Of a stretch of DNA of 64,000 nt, positions 55,510-64,000 are shown piece after piece. Made by a program: the position numbers and the translations under genes. Source of the stretch: Inediibacterium massiliense. Lineage in GTDB: Bacteria > Bacillota > Clostridia > Peptostreptococcales > Thermotaleaceae. Where the stretch lies: positions 125,122-189,121 of the forward strand of contig NZ_LN876584.1 of the NCBI RefSeq assembly GCF_001282725.1, given 5' to 3'. The notes under the pieces were generated by a model. It saw nothing but the letters and a program-made list of their open reading frames with translations. It was not told where the DNA came from and did no database searches. The first letter of the stretch is position 1; every line of letters begins with the position of its first letter.

Positions 55510-56715
55510 TTAGTAAGTTTTTGGTGTTGCTTTAAAAGTCACTTGAAATTCTAAATTCCTTTGATTTCTTAAAACTTCTATTTTCACTGTATCATTTGGT
55601 CTATATTGATAAAGTGATCTCATAAGTTGAGTCATCCCTTCTATCTTTTGACCATTCATAGAAAGAATAATATCTCCTTTTTTGATTCCTGCTACCTCTA
55701 CAGGCGAATTAGGAGATACTTCCATCACGATCACACCTTGATTGACTCCTAAATCATTTTGATAATTTCTAATATAATATCCTACATCAATTCCTTTTAT
55801 GCCAAGATATACTTTGGTGAATTCTCCTCTTTTGATAAATTCATCTACAATAGGCTTTGCAATATTAATAGGGATAGCAAATCCAAGTCCTTCTCCTGTT
55901 TGAATTTTTACTGTATTGATCCCTACTACTCTTCCTTTTTCATCTAAAAGAGGTCCTCCACTATTTCCTGGATTGATAGAAGCATCCGTTTGAATCAATC
56001 CCTCTATACTCTGAAACTCATTAATTTCAATTCTTCTTTCCAATCCACTAATAATCCCTGATGTAACCGTTCTTTCAAAAGCCAGCCCTAATGGATTTCC
56101 AATGGCAATGGCTAATTGCCCTACTTGAATTTCATCAGAGTTTCCTAGCTCTGCAACTGGAAGATTCTTCTCAGATATTTTTACAATAGCTAAGTCCAGA
56201 AGGGGATCATTCCATAAAACCTTGGCCTTTAGATCTTTTCCATTATCTAATAATACCTTTACTTCCTCTGTTTCTCCATCATTGACTACATGAGAATTTG
56301 TCAAGATATATCCTCTAGGATCTACAATAACTCCTGTTCCAACTCCTTGACCTTTTCTTACTCCAAATAAAAAATCTCTTTGTAAGGTTACTGTAGTAAT
56401 TCCTACGACAGAAGGCATAGCTTTTTTAACTACTGTTGGAATCACACTCAATTTTTCATCCTTTGTAACAATTTCTATATTTTGTGGAGTAGTTTTGTTT
56501 TCTGTATTGGGATAGGGTATATATTTACCATATAGATACATAGGTGCCAAATAAGCAGTTAAAATTCCCCCAATGAGTGCAGATACCAAACTTACTAAAA
56601 TGATTTTAAATAATGAAATATTATTCTTTTTTTTATAAGTAGGTTTTGGAGGATCTATATAGTATTTTGAAGAATCATTCTCCTCCTTATGAAAATCATG
56701 TTCATCAAAACTCAT
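55510..56715 (-). CDS. HtrA-like membrane-anchored serine protease
   Basis: 401 residues. A cytoplasmic N-terminus is followed by a TM anchor (about 35-58). The trypsin-like domain has the catalytic triad His142 (TNSHVV), Asp174 (LLDLAIVKI) and Ser252 (NPGNSGGPL). A C-terminal PDZ domain (about 305-395, VIVMEVSPNSPVEVAGIKKGDIILSMNGQKI) completes it. DegP/HtrA proteins degrade misfolded envelope proteins. The position next to yycJ and the wal genes matches the YyxA/HtrC member of Bacillus. GAGGG precedes the ATG. Confidence 0.95.
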   Translation of the reverse strand: MSFDEHDFHKEENDSSKYYIDPPKPTYKKKNNISLFKIILVSLVSALIGGILTAYLAPMYLYGKYIPYPNTENKTTPQNIEIVTKDEKLSVIPTVVKKAMPSVVGITTVTLQRDFLFGVRKGQGVGTGVIVDPRGYILTNSHVVNDGETEEVKVLLDNGKDLKAKVLWNDPLLDLAIVKISEKNLPVAELGNSDEIQVGQLAIAIGNPLGLAFERTVTSGIISGLERRIEINEFQSIEGLIQTDASINPGNSGGPLLDEKGRVVGINTVKIQTGEGLGFAIPINIAKPIVDEFIKRGEFTKVYLGIKGIDVGYYIRNYQNDLGVNQGVIVMEVSPNSPVEVAGIKKGDIILSMNGQKIEGMTQLMRSLYQYRPNDTVKIEVLRNQRNLEFQVTFKATPKTY

Positions 56716-56735
56716 TTTATCCCTCCCTCAAAGGA

Positions 56736-57542
56736 TTATTTACATAAAGAATAAACTTGACTCACTCGATCTCTATAAGTTAAATCCACAGAAACATCTA
56801 AGCCCATTTTAATTTTTTTACTAGTTAATATATTTTTTACTGTTTCAAAAGCCAATTCTGGAAAATTATTTTCTTGGCTTAAATGTCCTAACAATACTTT
56901 TGTAACAGGAATTTTTTGATTGACCATTTCTGCAATAATTTCTCCTGCTGTTTCATTAGAAAGATGTCCATACTCTCCCATAACCCTTTTTTTTAGATAC
57001 CAAGGATACCTTCCCATTTTAAGCATTTCTACATCATGGTTAGATTCTAAAAGTAGAAGATCTGATCCTTTTATTTCTTCTTTTACCCTATCATCTACTA
57101 CTCCTAAATCTGTAGCAATACTAACCTTTACAGCATCATGATAAAAAGAAAATCCAACAGGCTCTTTTGCATCATGAGAAATAGGATATGGCTTTATTTT
57201 GATATCTTCTATATGAAATGTTTCTCCTGTCTGAAAAAATCTTATATTGTCTTCGCCTACTTTTCCTATTTTATCTTTCATTTCTTTCCAAGTATTATTA
57301 TTTGCATATATTGGAATATTAAACCTTCTAGATAAAATTCCTATTCCTTTTATATGATCATTATGCTCATGAGTTACTAAAATCCCACATACTCTTTTCA
57401 TATCTTTTCCAATACTCTCTATTGCTTGGGTAACTTTTTTTCCTGATAACCCTGCATCTACTAGTAAACTTGCTTTTTCACTAGCTATATATTGACAATT
57501 TCCACTACTTCCACTAGCTAGTGAACAAAAAGTAAAAGCCAT
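56736..57542 (-). CDS. yycJ: MBL-fold hydrolase YycJ/WalJ
   Basis: 268 residues with HxHxDH at His58-Glu-His60-Asn-Asp62-His63 (THEHNDHIKG), then PISHDAKEPVG, ATDLGVVDD and LLESNHD, the metallo-beta-lactamase metal ligands. YycJ is the conserved MBL gene of the walRK locus and has 5'-3' exonuclease activity in some Firmicutes. AGGAGGAAG precedes the ATG. It lies 20 bp upstream of htrA. Confidence 0.93.
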   Translation of the reverse strand: MAFTFCSLASGSSGNCQYIASEKASLLVDAGLSGKKVTQAIESIGKDMKRVCGILVTHEHNDHIKGIGILSRRFNIPIYANNNTWKEMKDKIGKVGEDNIRFFQTGETFHIEDIKIKPYPISHDAKEPVGFSFYHDAVKVSIATDLGVVDDRVKEEIKGSDLLLLESNHDVEMLKMGRYPWYLKKRVMGEYGHLSNETAGEIIAEMVNQKIPVTKVLLGHLSQENNFPELAFETVKNILTSKKIKMGLDVSVDLTYRDRVSQVYSLCK

Positions 57543-57624
57543 AATCTTCCTCCTATTTGAGCAACATTTTATTTCATTATATCTTATTTATAGAAAAACG
57601 AAAAGACAGGATTGTCTCCTGCCT

Positions 57625-58881
57625 TTACTCTACTCTTTTGATTTTTGCTCCTAAATAAGATAATTTATTTTCAATCCATTCATATCCTCTATCAATATAA
57701 TGGACACAATCTACTTCCGTAGTACCTTCTGCCATAAGTCCTGCTACAACTAAAGCAGCTCCTGCTCTGAGATCTGTAGCTGCAACCTTCGCTCCAGATA
57801 ATTGTTTAATTCCTTGAATCACAGCTACATTTCCCTCTACTTTAATATCTGCTCCCATTCTTTTTAATTCATCTACATGTTTGAATCTTCCTTCATAAAT
57901 AGTTTCTGTCACAATACTTGTCCCTTGTGCTTGTGTTAAAAGGGCTGACATAGGCTGTTGAAGATCTGTTGGAAATCCTGGGTATACTAATGTTTTAATA
58001 TTGACACTCTTCGTTTTATCTTTTCCTATTACCCTGATAGACTCTCCATATTCTTCTATTTTTACTCCCATTTCTCTTAACTTAGCAGTTATAGGATCTA
58101 AGTGTTTTGGAATAACATTATCAACAATTACATCTCCACCTGTAGCTGCAGCCATAATCATAAAAGTCCCTGCTTCTATTTGATCTGGAATCACACTATA
58201 TGTGCATCCTTTTAGCTTTTTCACTCCATGTATTTTTATTACATCTGTTCCTGCACCTCGTATATCTGCACCCATAGCATTTAAAAAATTTGCTACATCT
58301 ACAATATGAGGTTCTTTGGCTGCATTTTCAATGATGGTTTTGCCCTTTGCCATACAAGCTGCCATCATAATGTTAATGGTAGCCCCTACACTTACCACAT
58401 CTAAATAAATTTCTGTACCCTTTAACTCTTCTGCTTCTACATGAATCATACCATGCTCAATAGTAACTTTAGCCCCTAATGCCTCAAATCCTTTTATATG
58501 TTGATCAATCGGTCTTGATCCAATATTGCATCCTCCTGGAAAAGATACCTTCGCTTTTTTAAATCTTCCCAAAGATGCTCCTAAAAGATAATAAGACGCC
58601 CTTAACTCCTTGGCCATTTCATAAGAAGCAACACATTCTTTGATACTACTAGAATTTACTGTCATTACTTTTTTTTCTTCGTCAAAGGATACTTGTGCAC
58701 CCAATTGTATAAGAATCTTCTCTAGGACATGCACATCCTCTATATTAGGTAAATTCTCTATATTACAAATATCTCCTGCTAAGATAGCAGCAGGAATAAT
58801 CGCTACTGCTGCATTTTTAAATCCACTAATATTTACTTTTCCTTTTAATGGATATCCGCCTTGGATCAAAAGTTTACTCAT
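57625..58881 (-). CDS. murA: UDP-N-acetylglucosamine 1-carboxyvinyltransferase
   Basis: About 418 residues of the EPSP-synthase fold. It starts [14 protein letters not shown] with Lys22-Asn23 (FKNAA) and the active-site Cys118 in [14 protein letters not shown]. It catalyses the first committed step of peptidoglycan synthesis and is the target of fosfomycin. The ATG at 58881 matches the usual family start; an upstream ATG (58905) would add eight residues. Between yycI and yycJ, an arrangement that differs from Bacillus, where murA lies elsewhere. Confidence 0.95.
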   Translation of the reverse strand: MSKLLIQGGYPLKGKVNISGFKNAAVAIIPAAILAGDICNIENLPNIEDVHVLEKILIQLGAQVSFDEEKKVMTVNSSSIKECVASYEMAKELRASYYLLGASLGRFKKAKVSFPGGCNIGSRPIDQHIKGFEALGAKVTIEHGMIHVEAEELKGTEIYLDVVSVGATINIMMAACMAKGKTIIENAAKEPHIVDVANFLNAMGADIRGAGTDVIKIHGVKKLKGCTYSVIPDQIEAGTFMIMAAATGGDVIVDNVIPKHLDPITAKLREMGVKIEEYGESIRVIGKDKTKSVNIKTLVYPGFPTDLQQPMSALLTQAQGTSIVTETIYEGRFKHVDELKRMGADIKVEGNVAVIQGIKQLSGAKVAATDLRAGAALVVAGLMAEGTTEVDCVHYIDRGYEWIENKLSYLGAKIKRVE

Positions 58882-59055
58882 AAGGTATTTCCAGCCTTTC
58901 AGCATTTTATTCTATCCATCCGTTTTTATACAAAACGTATATTGGTTATTTTTACATTAAAACCTCATTACATTATATCACTAATCATATCATTTGATAA
59001 GTATATGACGAAAGGAAAATAATACAAAAAGTAGAAGTCTATTTTGACTTCTACT

Positions 59056-59877
59056 TTAATAATTTTCATAGGCTGGAATAAAAACAATATTTCCATCTTT
59101 TAACGTAAGTCTCCAAGCTGGAATAGCTGTTCCTGATTTTATATTTCCAGAATTTGTAAGGCTAATATGAGATGGATCAAACCAATATCCTAGATCTATT
59201 TTTTTAATTCGTACTTGTTCATCGTTATTTTGGATTTCTTCCATAGACTTTAGCAGAGCTTTTGTAGCTGGAATAATTTCTTTTTTATTTTCATCAAATT
59301 TTAAAGGCTTAAGCCACAATCTTTCGAATCTTTTTACTCCTGATTCGTTTACAATTATATGCATATAGCTAATTTCTAAAAACTGACCTTTATATTTTTG
59401 CTTAAAACACACATGATATCCCTCAGGTGTTTTTATTGTTTTGTCATAAACTACATCCCCATTCATAAAATCATATTTTTGAATAAATATCTTGGCTTCA
59501 TGAATGGCTTTTTCTTCATCAATATTTTTTATATGAATTTGATCATCTTTATCTTCATAGACAATCGTTTTGTGATTCACTACATTTATAGATCTTGTAT
59601 CTTCATTTTTAATATGAAATTTTTCTTTCACTTCTTTTTCATTATAAGTTTTATATTCTACATTTAACACTGGAAGTTCTAGTACTGTCTTTGGTACTTC
59701 TGTTTCTATTTTTATATTTTTTTCTTTTAATATTTCTATTACATCTGTTATATTTCTATCATATACCATAGATGAAGCACTTTCTTTAAAAATATCTTTT
59801 TCTATATTATAAATAAGAAAAAGATTGGTAACTACTAGTGCAATAATTAATATATTTTTTGCTTTTGACCAATCCAT
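59056..59877 (-). CDS. yycI: WalRK regulatory protein YycI
   Basis: About 273 residues. The N-terminus MDWSKAKNILIIALVVTNLFLIYNI is the conserved YycI anchor, with a periplasmic two-lobe domain after it. YycI with YycH contacts WalK at the membrane and restrains its kinase activity. The ATG at 59877 is preferred because it starts the conserved MDWSKAK; the frame's earlier GTG lacks a better site. It directly follows yycH. Confidence 0.9.
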   Translation of the reverse strand: MDWSKAKNILIIALVVTNLFLIYNIEKDIFKESASSMVYDRNITDVIEILKEKNIKIETEVPKTVLELPVLNVEYKTYNEKEVKEKFHIKNEDTRSINVVNHKTIVYEDKDDQIHIKNIDEEKAIHEAKIFIQKYDFMNGDVVYDKTIKTPEGYHVCFKQKYKGQFLEISYMHIIVNESGVKRFERLWLKPLKFDENKKEIIPATKALLKSMEEIQNNDEQVRIKKIDLGYWFDPSHISLTNSGNIKSGTAIPAWRLTLKDGNIVFIPAYENY

Positions 59878-59892
59878 TTTTTCCACCACCTA

Positions 59893-61353
59893 TTACAGGG
59901 ATGAATGCCACAACAATTTTCCTGTAGCTGCATCAAAATAATAAACGATTTTGTCTATTTTTATAATCCATATCAAACTTAATTCATTAGGCTGTTTATT
60001 TGAATCATCATAATATCCTATTTCAATACTTTTTACTTTTTCTAACACTTGATCTGTAATATTTTTTTGACTTACTTCTTGATTTATTTTTGCATAATCT
60101 TTTTGGATCATTGGAAAATTCATATCTATAATTTGAGGAGAGGATAAAATATGGTTTTGTTCTTTGTCTCCTAAAAACTTCATGGCTACTTTCTCTCTTT
60201 TTATAAATCTTTTGTAAGAAATAACTTGTTCTCCTAATACTTTTACTTCAATAGGTGCATCTATTATTTTTCCCTCATCATGATAATAAACAGGGAGATT
60301 ATTGAGTCCATATCCAAATAAAAAGACATAGCCCTTTTGATTTTTTTCCTCAAATGTCTTTATTTCTTTTAAATATCCATTGATTCCTTCCATATCGCCA
60401 TGTTCTCGAACAAATGAAATAGCAATTTGTGTTGCTTCATCAAGTTTCATACTTTTAGAAGCCTTTCCTTCATCTATTTTTTCTACATATTGAAGTCTTC
60501 CCATATGATCGATCTTTAAAGCCTTTTGTCCATATCCGTACATATAGATTACAGATCCATTTGTTTCTCTAATTTTTCTTACAAAATCAAGGTTTTCTCC
60601 AAAAAAAGTTCCAGCGAATGCTTCTACCTGTTCTTCGCTAAGGGAATCAATTTCTTTCACTACTTCTATATTATGTAGATCCTCGCCACCTTCAATAGGC
60701 ATCAAAGTATTATTGTTTATCCCATAAATATCTGTTAGAGCATAATAGGCTTCATAATTTCCCTGCTCTATGTTTTTAATAACTTTTGAAAAATTTTCCA
60801 CTTTAGGAGTTCCACGAACTACGTAATAAGCATTTCTTTTTTCATCTGCCAAATAAATACAAGATTCATCCATTAATGATATTAAAATCTTATCAAACCC
60901 TTCAATTTTTTCATAAATGCCTAGCTTTTTTTGCTGGGTTATATTACTTAAAAGTTGTGGAGACATGCTATACCCAAACTGCATTTCTATAGAACGAAAT
61001 TTTTGAAGCTCTATCCATTTTTCTTTGTTAATCTTTTCAATAGAACTACTTTCTAAAAAATAGGATTTCTTAAAAATTTTAACAACTTCATTCCACATGT
61101 TATAAGAATCTGAATGGAGAACTGTATGAAGACCACCCCCAAAGTTGATTGTAAAACTTTGGGGGCTTAAAATGTCAGAAATGTTGTCTGAATGATTTAT
61201 ATTGTTCATGTTTACCACCTCTGTATCCTTTACAGAGGGTGTAATTTTATCTAATGAAATTTTTTCCCATAATTGTTGATTTAAAGCAATACTTAATGTA
61301 AAAAGTATAGCTAAAAGAAGAGTTTTAAATTTTTCTATATTAAAGTTTTTCAT
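59893..61353 (-). CDS. yycH: WalRK regulatory protein YycH
   Basis: About 486 residues: one N-terminal TM anchor (about 11-27) and a large extracellular region (INFGGGLHTVLHSDSYNMWNEVVKIFKKS...). The YycH fold is poorly conserved in sequence; assignment rests on position between walK and yycI, topology and length. AGGGTG lies before the ATG at 61353. With YycI it forms the transmembrane regulator of WalK. Confidence 0.85.
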   Translation of the reverse strand: MKNFNIEKFKTLLLAILFTLSIALNQQLWEKISLDKITPSVKDTEVVNMNNINHSDNISDILSPQSFTINFGGGLHTVLHSDSYNMWNEVVKIFKKSYFLESSSIEKINKEKWIELQKFRSIEMQFGYSMSPQLLSNITQQKKLGIYEKIEGFDKILISLMDESCIYLADEKRNAYYVVRGTPKVENFSKVIKNIEQGNYEAYYALTDIYGINNNTLMPIEGGEDLHNIEVVKEIDSLSEEQVEAFAGTFFGENLDFVRKIRETNGSVIYMYGYGQKALKIDHMGRLQYVEKIDEGKASKSMKLDEATQIAISFVREHGDMEGINGYLKEIKTFEEKNQKGYVFLFGYGLNNLPVYYHDEGKIIDAPIEVKVLGEQVISYKRFIKREKVAMKFLGDKEQNHILSSPQIIDMNFPMIQKDYAKINQEVSQKNITDQVLEKVKSIEIGYYDDSNKQPNELSLIWIIKIDKIVYYFDAATGKLLWHSSL

Positions 61354-61371
61354 GAGCACACACCCTAATCA

Positions 61372-61863
61372 TTACTTTTTGTCTAGGATGTCATCTAATA
61401 TGTTTGTAACATTTGTTTTAGGTATACGTTCGAGTGTCTCATTCATTTCTTCTTCTTTATCTTTGACAGTAAAGTATTTTGTAATAGGATCCTTAGATTT
61501 TCCATCTTTATCCTTTATGTCAAAAACCATCTTATATTCTCCTGCAGATAAGTCTTTTAATTGTTTATTATAAAATTTAAGACTTTCTCCTTGATCTACT
61601 TTCTCAGGACCAAAAATGAGTGTATCTTCTTTTTCTTCTTTGTATACACTTAAAGAAACAGATACATTTTGTATAACCTGCACAGAAATAAGGACACTTT
61701 TTTGAACAATAATATCTCCCTTAGGGCTAATGATTTCTATAGGTTCTTTATTTACATTGACATTTACTTTGCTTTGAACCGTCTTGTAAGCAGCATGCCC
61801 AGTAACACTCGATGCTCCTAATATGACTATAATCAAAGCACTCGTAATGATTTTTCTGTTCAT
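61372..61863 (-). CDS. secreted protein of the wal operon, unknown function
   Basis: 163 residues: signal peptide (about 1-24, ending GHA-A), then a beta-rich domain (VQSKVNVNVNKEPIEIISPKGDIIVQKSVLISVQ... MVFDIKDKDGKSKDP) resembling an Ig-like/FN3-like fold. GGGAGGAA before the ATG. Inserted between walK and yycH. I do not recognise a named family; the context suggests a cell-wall-facing role. Confidence 0.75.
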   Translation of the reverse strand: MNRKIITSALIIVILGASSVTGHAAYKTVQSKVNVNVNKEPIEIISPKGDIIVQKSVLISVQVIQNVSVSLSVYKEEKEDTLIFGPEKVDQGESLKFYNKQLKDLSAGEYKMVFDIKDKDGKSKDPITKYFTVKDKEEEMNETLERIPKTNVTNILDDILDKK

Positions 61864-61957
61864 TGTGATTCCTCCCAGTTTACATACGAATCCCTTGTAA
61901 TAACCACATTATAACCTATTATTATTACAAACATATTACACCCGTTTTAAAATACAA

Positions 61958-63754
61958 TTACACCCCTTCATATAGGGGAATAAAAATAGTTACTTCAGTT
62001 CCTTTTCCCTCTTCACTTTTTATCTTTATATCTCCATCATGAGCTCTTATAATTTGTTGAGCAATAGAAAGACCTAGTCCTGTTCCCCCTAATTCTCTAG
62101 ATCTTGCTTTATCTACTCGATAAAATCTTTCAAAGAGTCTTGGAAGATCTTCTGAAGGGATTCCTATTCCATTATCAGAAATTTTTAATATTCCTTGATT
62201 ATTTTCTTGGTCTAAAGAAATGTTTATTTCTCCTTTTTCTGGTGTATATTTAATAGAATTACTTAATATATTTAAAATCACCTGCTCTATTTTGTCTGAA
62301 TCTACAAAAGCTTTCATTTCCTCATTTTGTGGAAAAAAACTTATATTTTGTTTTTTATTTTTTGCATTAATGCTTATTTTTAAAATAGAATTTTCAATAA
62401 TTTTAACCAAGTTGTTTTCCTTTTTATTCCAACTTACTCTTTGATAGTCTAATCTTGAAAGTTGAAGCAAATCTTTCACCAAACGATCCATTCGATCGGC
62501 TTCACTTATGACTACATTTAAAAAATATTCTGCTACATTTTTTTGATCTAATGCTCCATCTAATAAAGTTTCTGTATAGCTTTTAATACTCGTAAGTGGC
62601 GTCTTTAATTCATGAGATACATTGGCAACAAATTCTTTTCTCATATTATCTAGCTTTTGTCTTTCTGTAATATCTTGTATCACCATAACAATGCCTGTAT
62701 TTTCTCCCTTTTCATCTTTAAAGGGAGCATAATTTGCATGAAAAATAGACTCTTTAAAAATGATATTCCTGCTTCCTGTCCAGTCTTTTGAATTTTCTTT
62801 AATAAAAGGGAGTGTTAACTCTTTATTAAATTTTCCTATAATTTCATCATAACTTGTGTTTTGTATATTTTCATCTGATAACTCTAGCATCTTCATAGCA
62901 GTAGGATTTGCATGCATAATTTTTCCTTCTTGGTTGGTAGCAATAAGTCCATCTGCCATATAACTTAAAATAGTCTCTAATTTACTTTTTTCACTTGAAA
63001 TTTCGGAAAGAGTAGCATTTAATTTTTCTCTTGCATAATTAAACATTTCTGCCAATTGACCAATTTCATCGTCTGATTTTACTTCTACGACTTGATTAAA
63101 ATCTCCCTTAGCCATTCTTGCTGCTTTAATAGTTACATCATTAATAGGCTCTGTAATACTTCTAGCAATCCAAAATCCTAATACAACCGTTATAATGAGC
63201 GCTAAGAGAGTAGCTTTTGTTAAAATCATTTTTGATTTATCTAATGTGTTATAAATATCAGAAAGATCTGCCCGAATATATAAAATACCTTTAATTTCAT
63301 GATTCTCATTTTGTATAGGAAACGCCATATTCTTGGTAATAATTTCTTTAGCATGATTATTAATCGTAATATCTTTCTCTCCTACTTTTCCATTCCTAGA
63401 ATCTGTTAAAAGAGTGTAATCTAATACCTCTAAAGCATTATTATTGGTTCCACTATTTTTGCTTCTTGCTACAATTTTAAACTCTCTATCTACAATAAAT
63501 ATCTCTTCCTTTAATCCTGTGGGCCACTGATCAATATTTTTTTGAATTTCTTCTTTATTCTCATCTAAATCTTCAAATTTTCCTATACTTTGAATCAAAA
63601 CTTCTCTTCTTCCTAAATTTGTAAGATTTTCACTTACCATTCCTAAATGGTATTCTTGGAACTCTTTGATAATAAATACACCTACAATCAGCATAGCAAT
63701 ATAAACAGGTAGAAAGTATATGGCAATGAACTTCCACCTTATACTTTTAAACAT
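61958..63754 (-). CDS. walK: sensor histidine kinase WalK
   Basis: 598 residues: TM1 (about 9-30), an extracellular Cache-like domain (31-175), TM2 (about 178-198), HAMP, a PAS domain (about 255-365), HisKA with His at about residue 381 (VSHELKTPLTSIKSYTETLL) and HATPase with SDNGIGIP and GTGLGLSI. WalK is the essential Firmicute kinase for cell-wall homeostasis and phosphorylates WalR. AGGAGGGC precedes the ATG. Translation begins just after walR. Confidence 0.95.
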   Translation of the reverse strand: MFKSIRWKFIAIYFLPVYIAMLIVGVFIIKEFQEYHLGMVSENLTNLGRREVLIQSIGKFEDLDENKEEIQKNIDQWPTGLKEEIFIVDREFKIVARSKNSGTNNNALEVLDYTLLTDSRNGKVGEKDITINNHAKEIITKNMAFPIQNENHEIKGILYIRADLSDIYNTLDKSKMILTKATLLALIITVVLGFWIARSITEPINDVTIKAARMAKGDFNQVVEVKSDDEIGQLAEMFNYAREKLNATLSEISSEKSKLETILSYMADGLIATNQEGKIMHANPTAMKMLELSDENIQNTSYDEIIGKFNKELTLPFIKENSKDWTGSRNIIFKESIFHANYAPFKDEKGENTGIVMVIQDITERQKLDNMRKEFVANVSHELKTPLTSIKSYTETLLDGALDQKNVAEYFLNVVISEADRMDRLVKDLLQLSRLDYQRVSWNKKENNLVKIIENSILKISINAKNKKQNISFFPQNEEMKAFVDSDKIEQVILNILSNSIKYTPEKGEINISLDQENNQGILKISDNGIGIPSEDLPRLFERFYRVDKARSRELGGTGLGLSIAQQIIRAHDGDIKIKSEEGKGTEVTIFIPLYEGV

Positions 63755-63755
63755 A

Positions 63756-64000
63756 CTATGCCCTCCTGAAGTAGTAACCTACTCCTCTTTTAGTCAATAT
63801 ATATTTGGGATTACTTGAATGATCCTCTACCTTTTCTCTTAATCTTCTTATGGTAACATCCACTGTTCGAATATCTCCATAATATTCATAACCCCATACT
63901 TCTTCTAAAAGCTGTTCTCTTGTAAATACCTGATTTTCTTGTGTGGCAAGATATTTCAAAAGTTCAAATTCTCTTAAAGTAAGCTCTATCACTTCTTCTC
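63756..64000 (-). CDS. walR: response regulator WalR, C-terminal part (cut by window end)
   Basis: The visible 81 codons form the OmpR winged-helix domain: [76 protein letters not shown]. The receiver domain lies beyond 64000. WalR is the essential response regulator that controls autolysin and cell-wall genes. Adjacent to walK with 1 bp between stop and start. Confidence 0.95.
   Translation of the reverse strand, partial: EEVIELTLREFELLKYLATQENQVFTREQLLEEVWGYEYYGDIRTVDVTIRRLREKVEDHSSNPKYILTKRGVGYYFRRA

Overview
The window is AT-rich DNA from a low-GC Gram-positive bacterium, most likely a member of the Clostridia. Evidence for this: strong AGGAGG ribosome-binding sites, a T-box leader, LytTR/DUF3021 and ECF-sigma/DUF4179 pairs, and the Firmicute walR-walK-yycH-yycI-yycJ-htrA-rlmH neighbourhood at the right end. 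No rRNA, tRNA or CRISPR array was seen.

Layout. 0-12 kb: a methyltransferase, a chemoreceptor, two divergent ECF sigma/anti-sigma operons (3.1-6.8 kb), an Hsp90-like ATPase with a helical-repeat partner (6.8-9.8 kb), and a flotillin/NfeD membrane-microdomain operon (10.0-12.1 kb). 12-31.9 kb: transport and small regulatory genes, including brnQ behind an isoleucine-type T-box, a lysO-like exporter, a VanZ-RDD fusion, a BCCT transporter behind an unassigned attenuator-like leader, an AceTr acetate transporter, a LysR regulator divergent from a CofE-like ligase, LUD and hydrolase genes, and a third ECF sigma/anti-sigma operon. A group II intron (17.67-19.58 kb) sits inside a short dispersed repeat. 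32-42.5 kb: a radical SAM/SPASM enzyme with two methyltransferases, a broken serine hydrolase, a MATE pump, an AraC/GyrI regulator, a DUF4153 membrane protein, an ABC-F ATPase and a CD3324-type small regulator.

42.7-54.6 kb reads as an accessory island downstream of rlmH. Degenerate copies of the rlmH 3' end (GAACCGTACCATAA-like) occur at about 42.70, 43.94, 44.02, 48.79 and 54.50 kb as well as at rlmH itself (54.58 kb). Three of them are followed by the same kind of hairpin. They cut the island into modules: PadR plus a DUF1048-like membrane protein; a BceRSAB-like two-component/ABC system; and a cassette with a type III toxin-antitoxin locus, a 5'-truncated Zot-like ATPase, an IS3 element interrupted by a second group II intron, and an ElaA-like acetyltransferase. 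This resembles SCC cassettes of staphylococci, which integrate at the 3' end of rlmH, but no ccr recombinase is present here.

54.6-64 kb is the conserved chromosomal block rlmH - CxxH/CxxC protein - htrA - yycJ - murA - yycI - yycH - secreted protein - walK - walR, all on the minus strand. walR is cut by the window end.

The strongest novelty candidates are the rlmH-anchored cassette array, the complete type III toxin-antitoxin locus with its 42-nt repeat antitoxin, the dispersed repeat flanked by duplicated terminator hairpins, and the BCCT leader.
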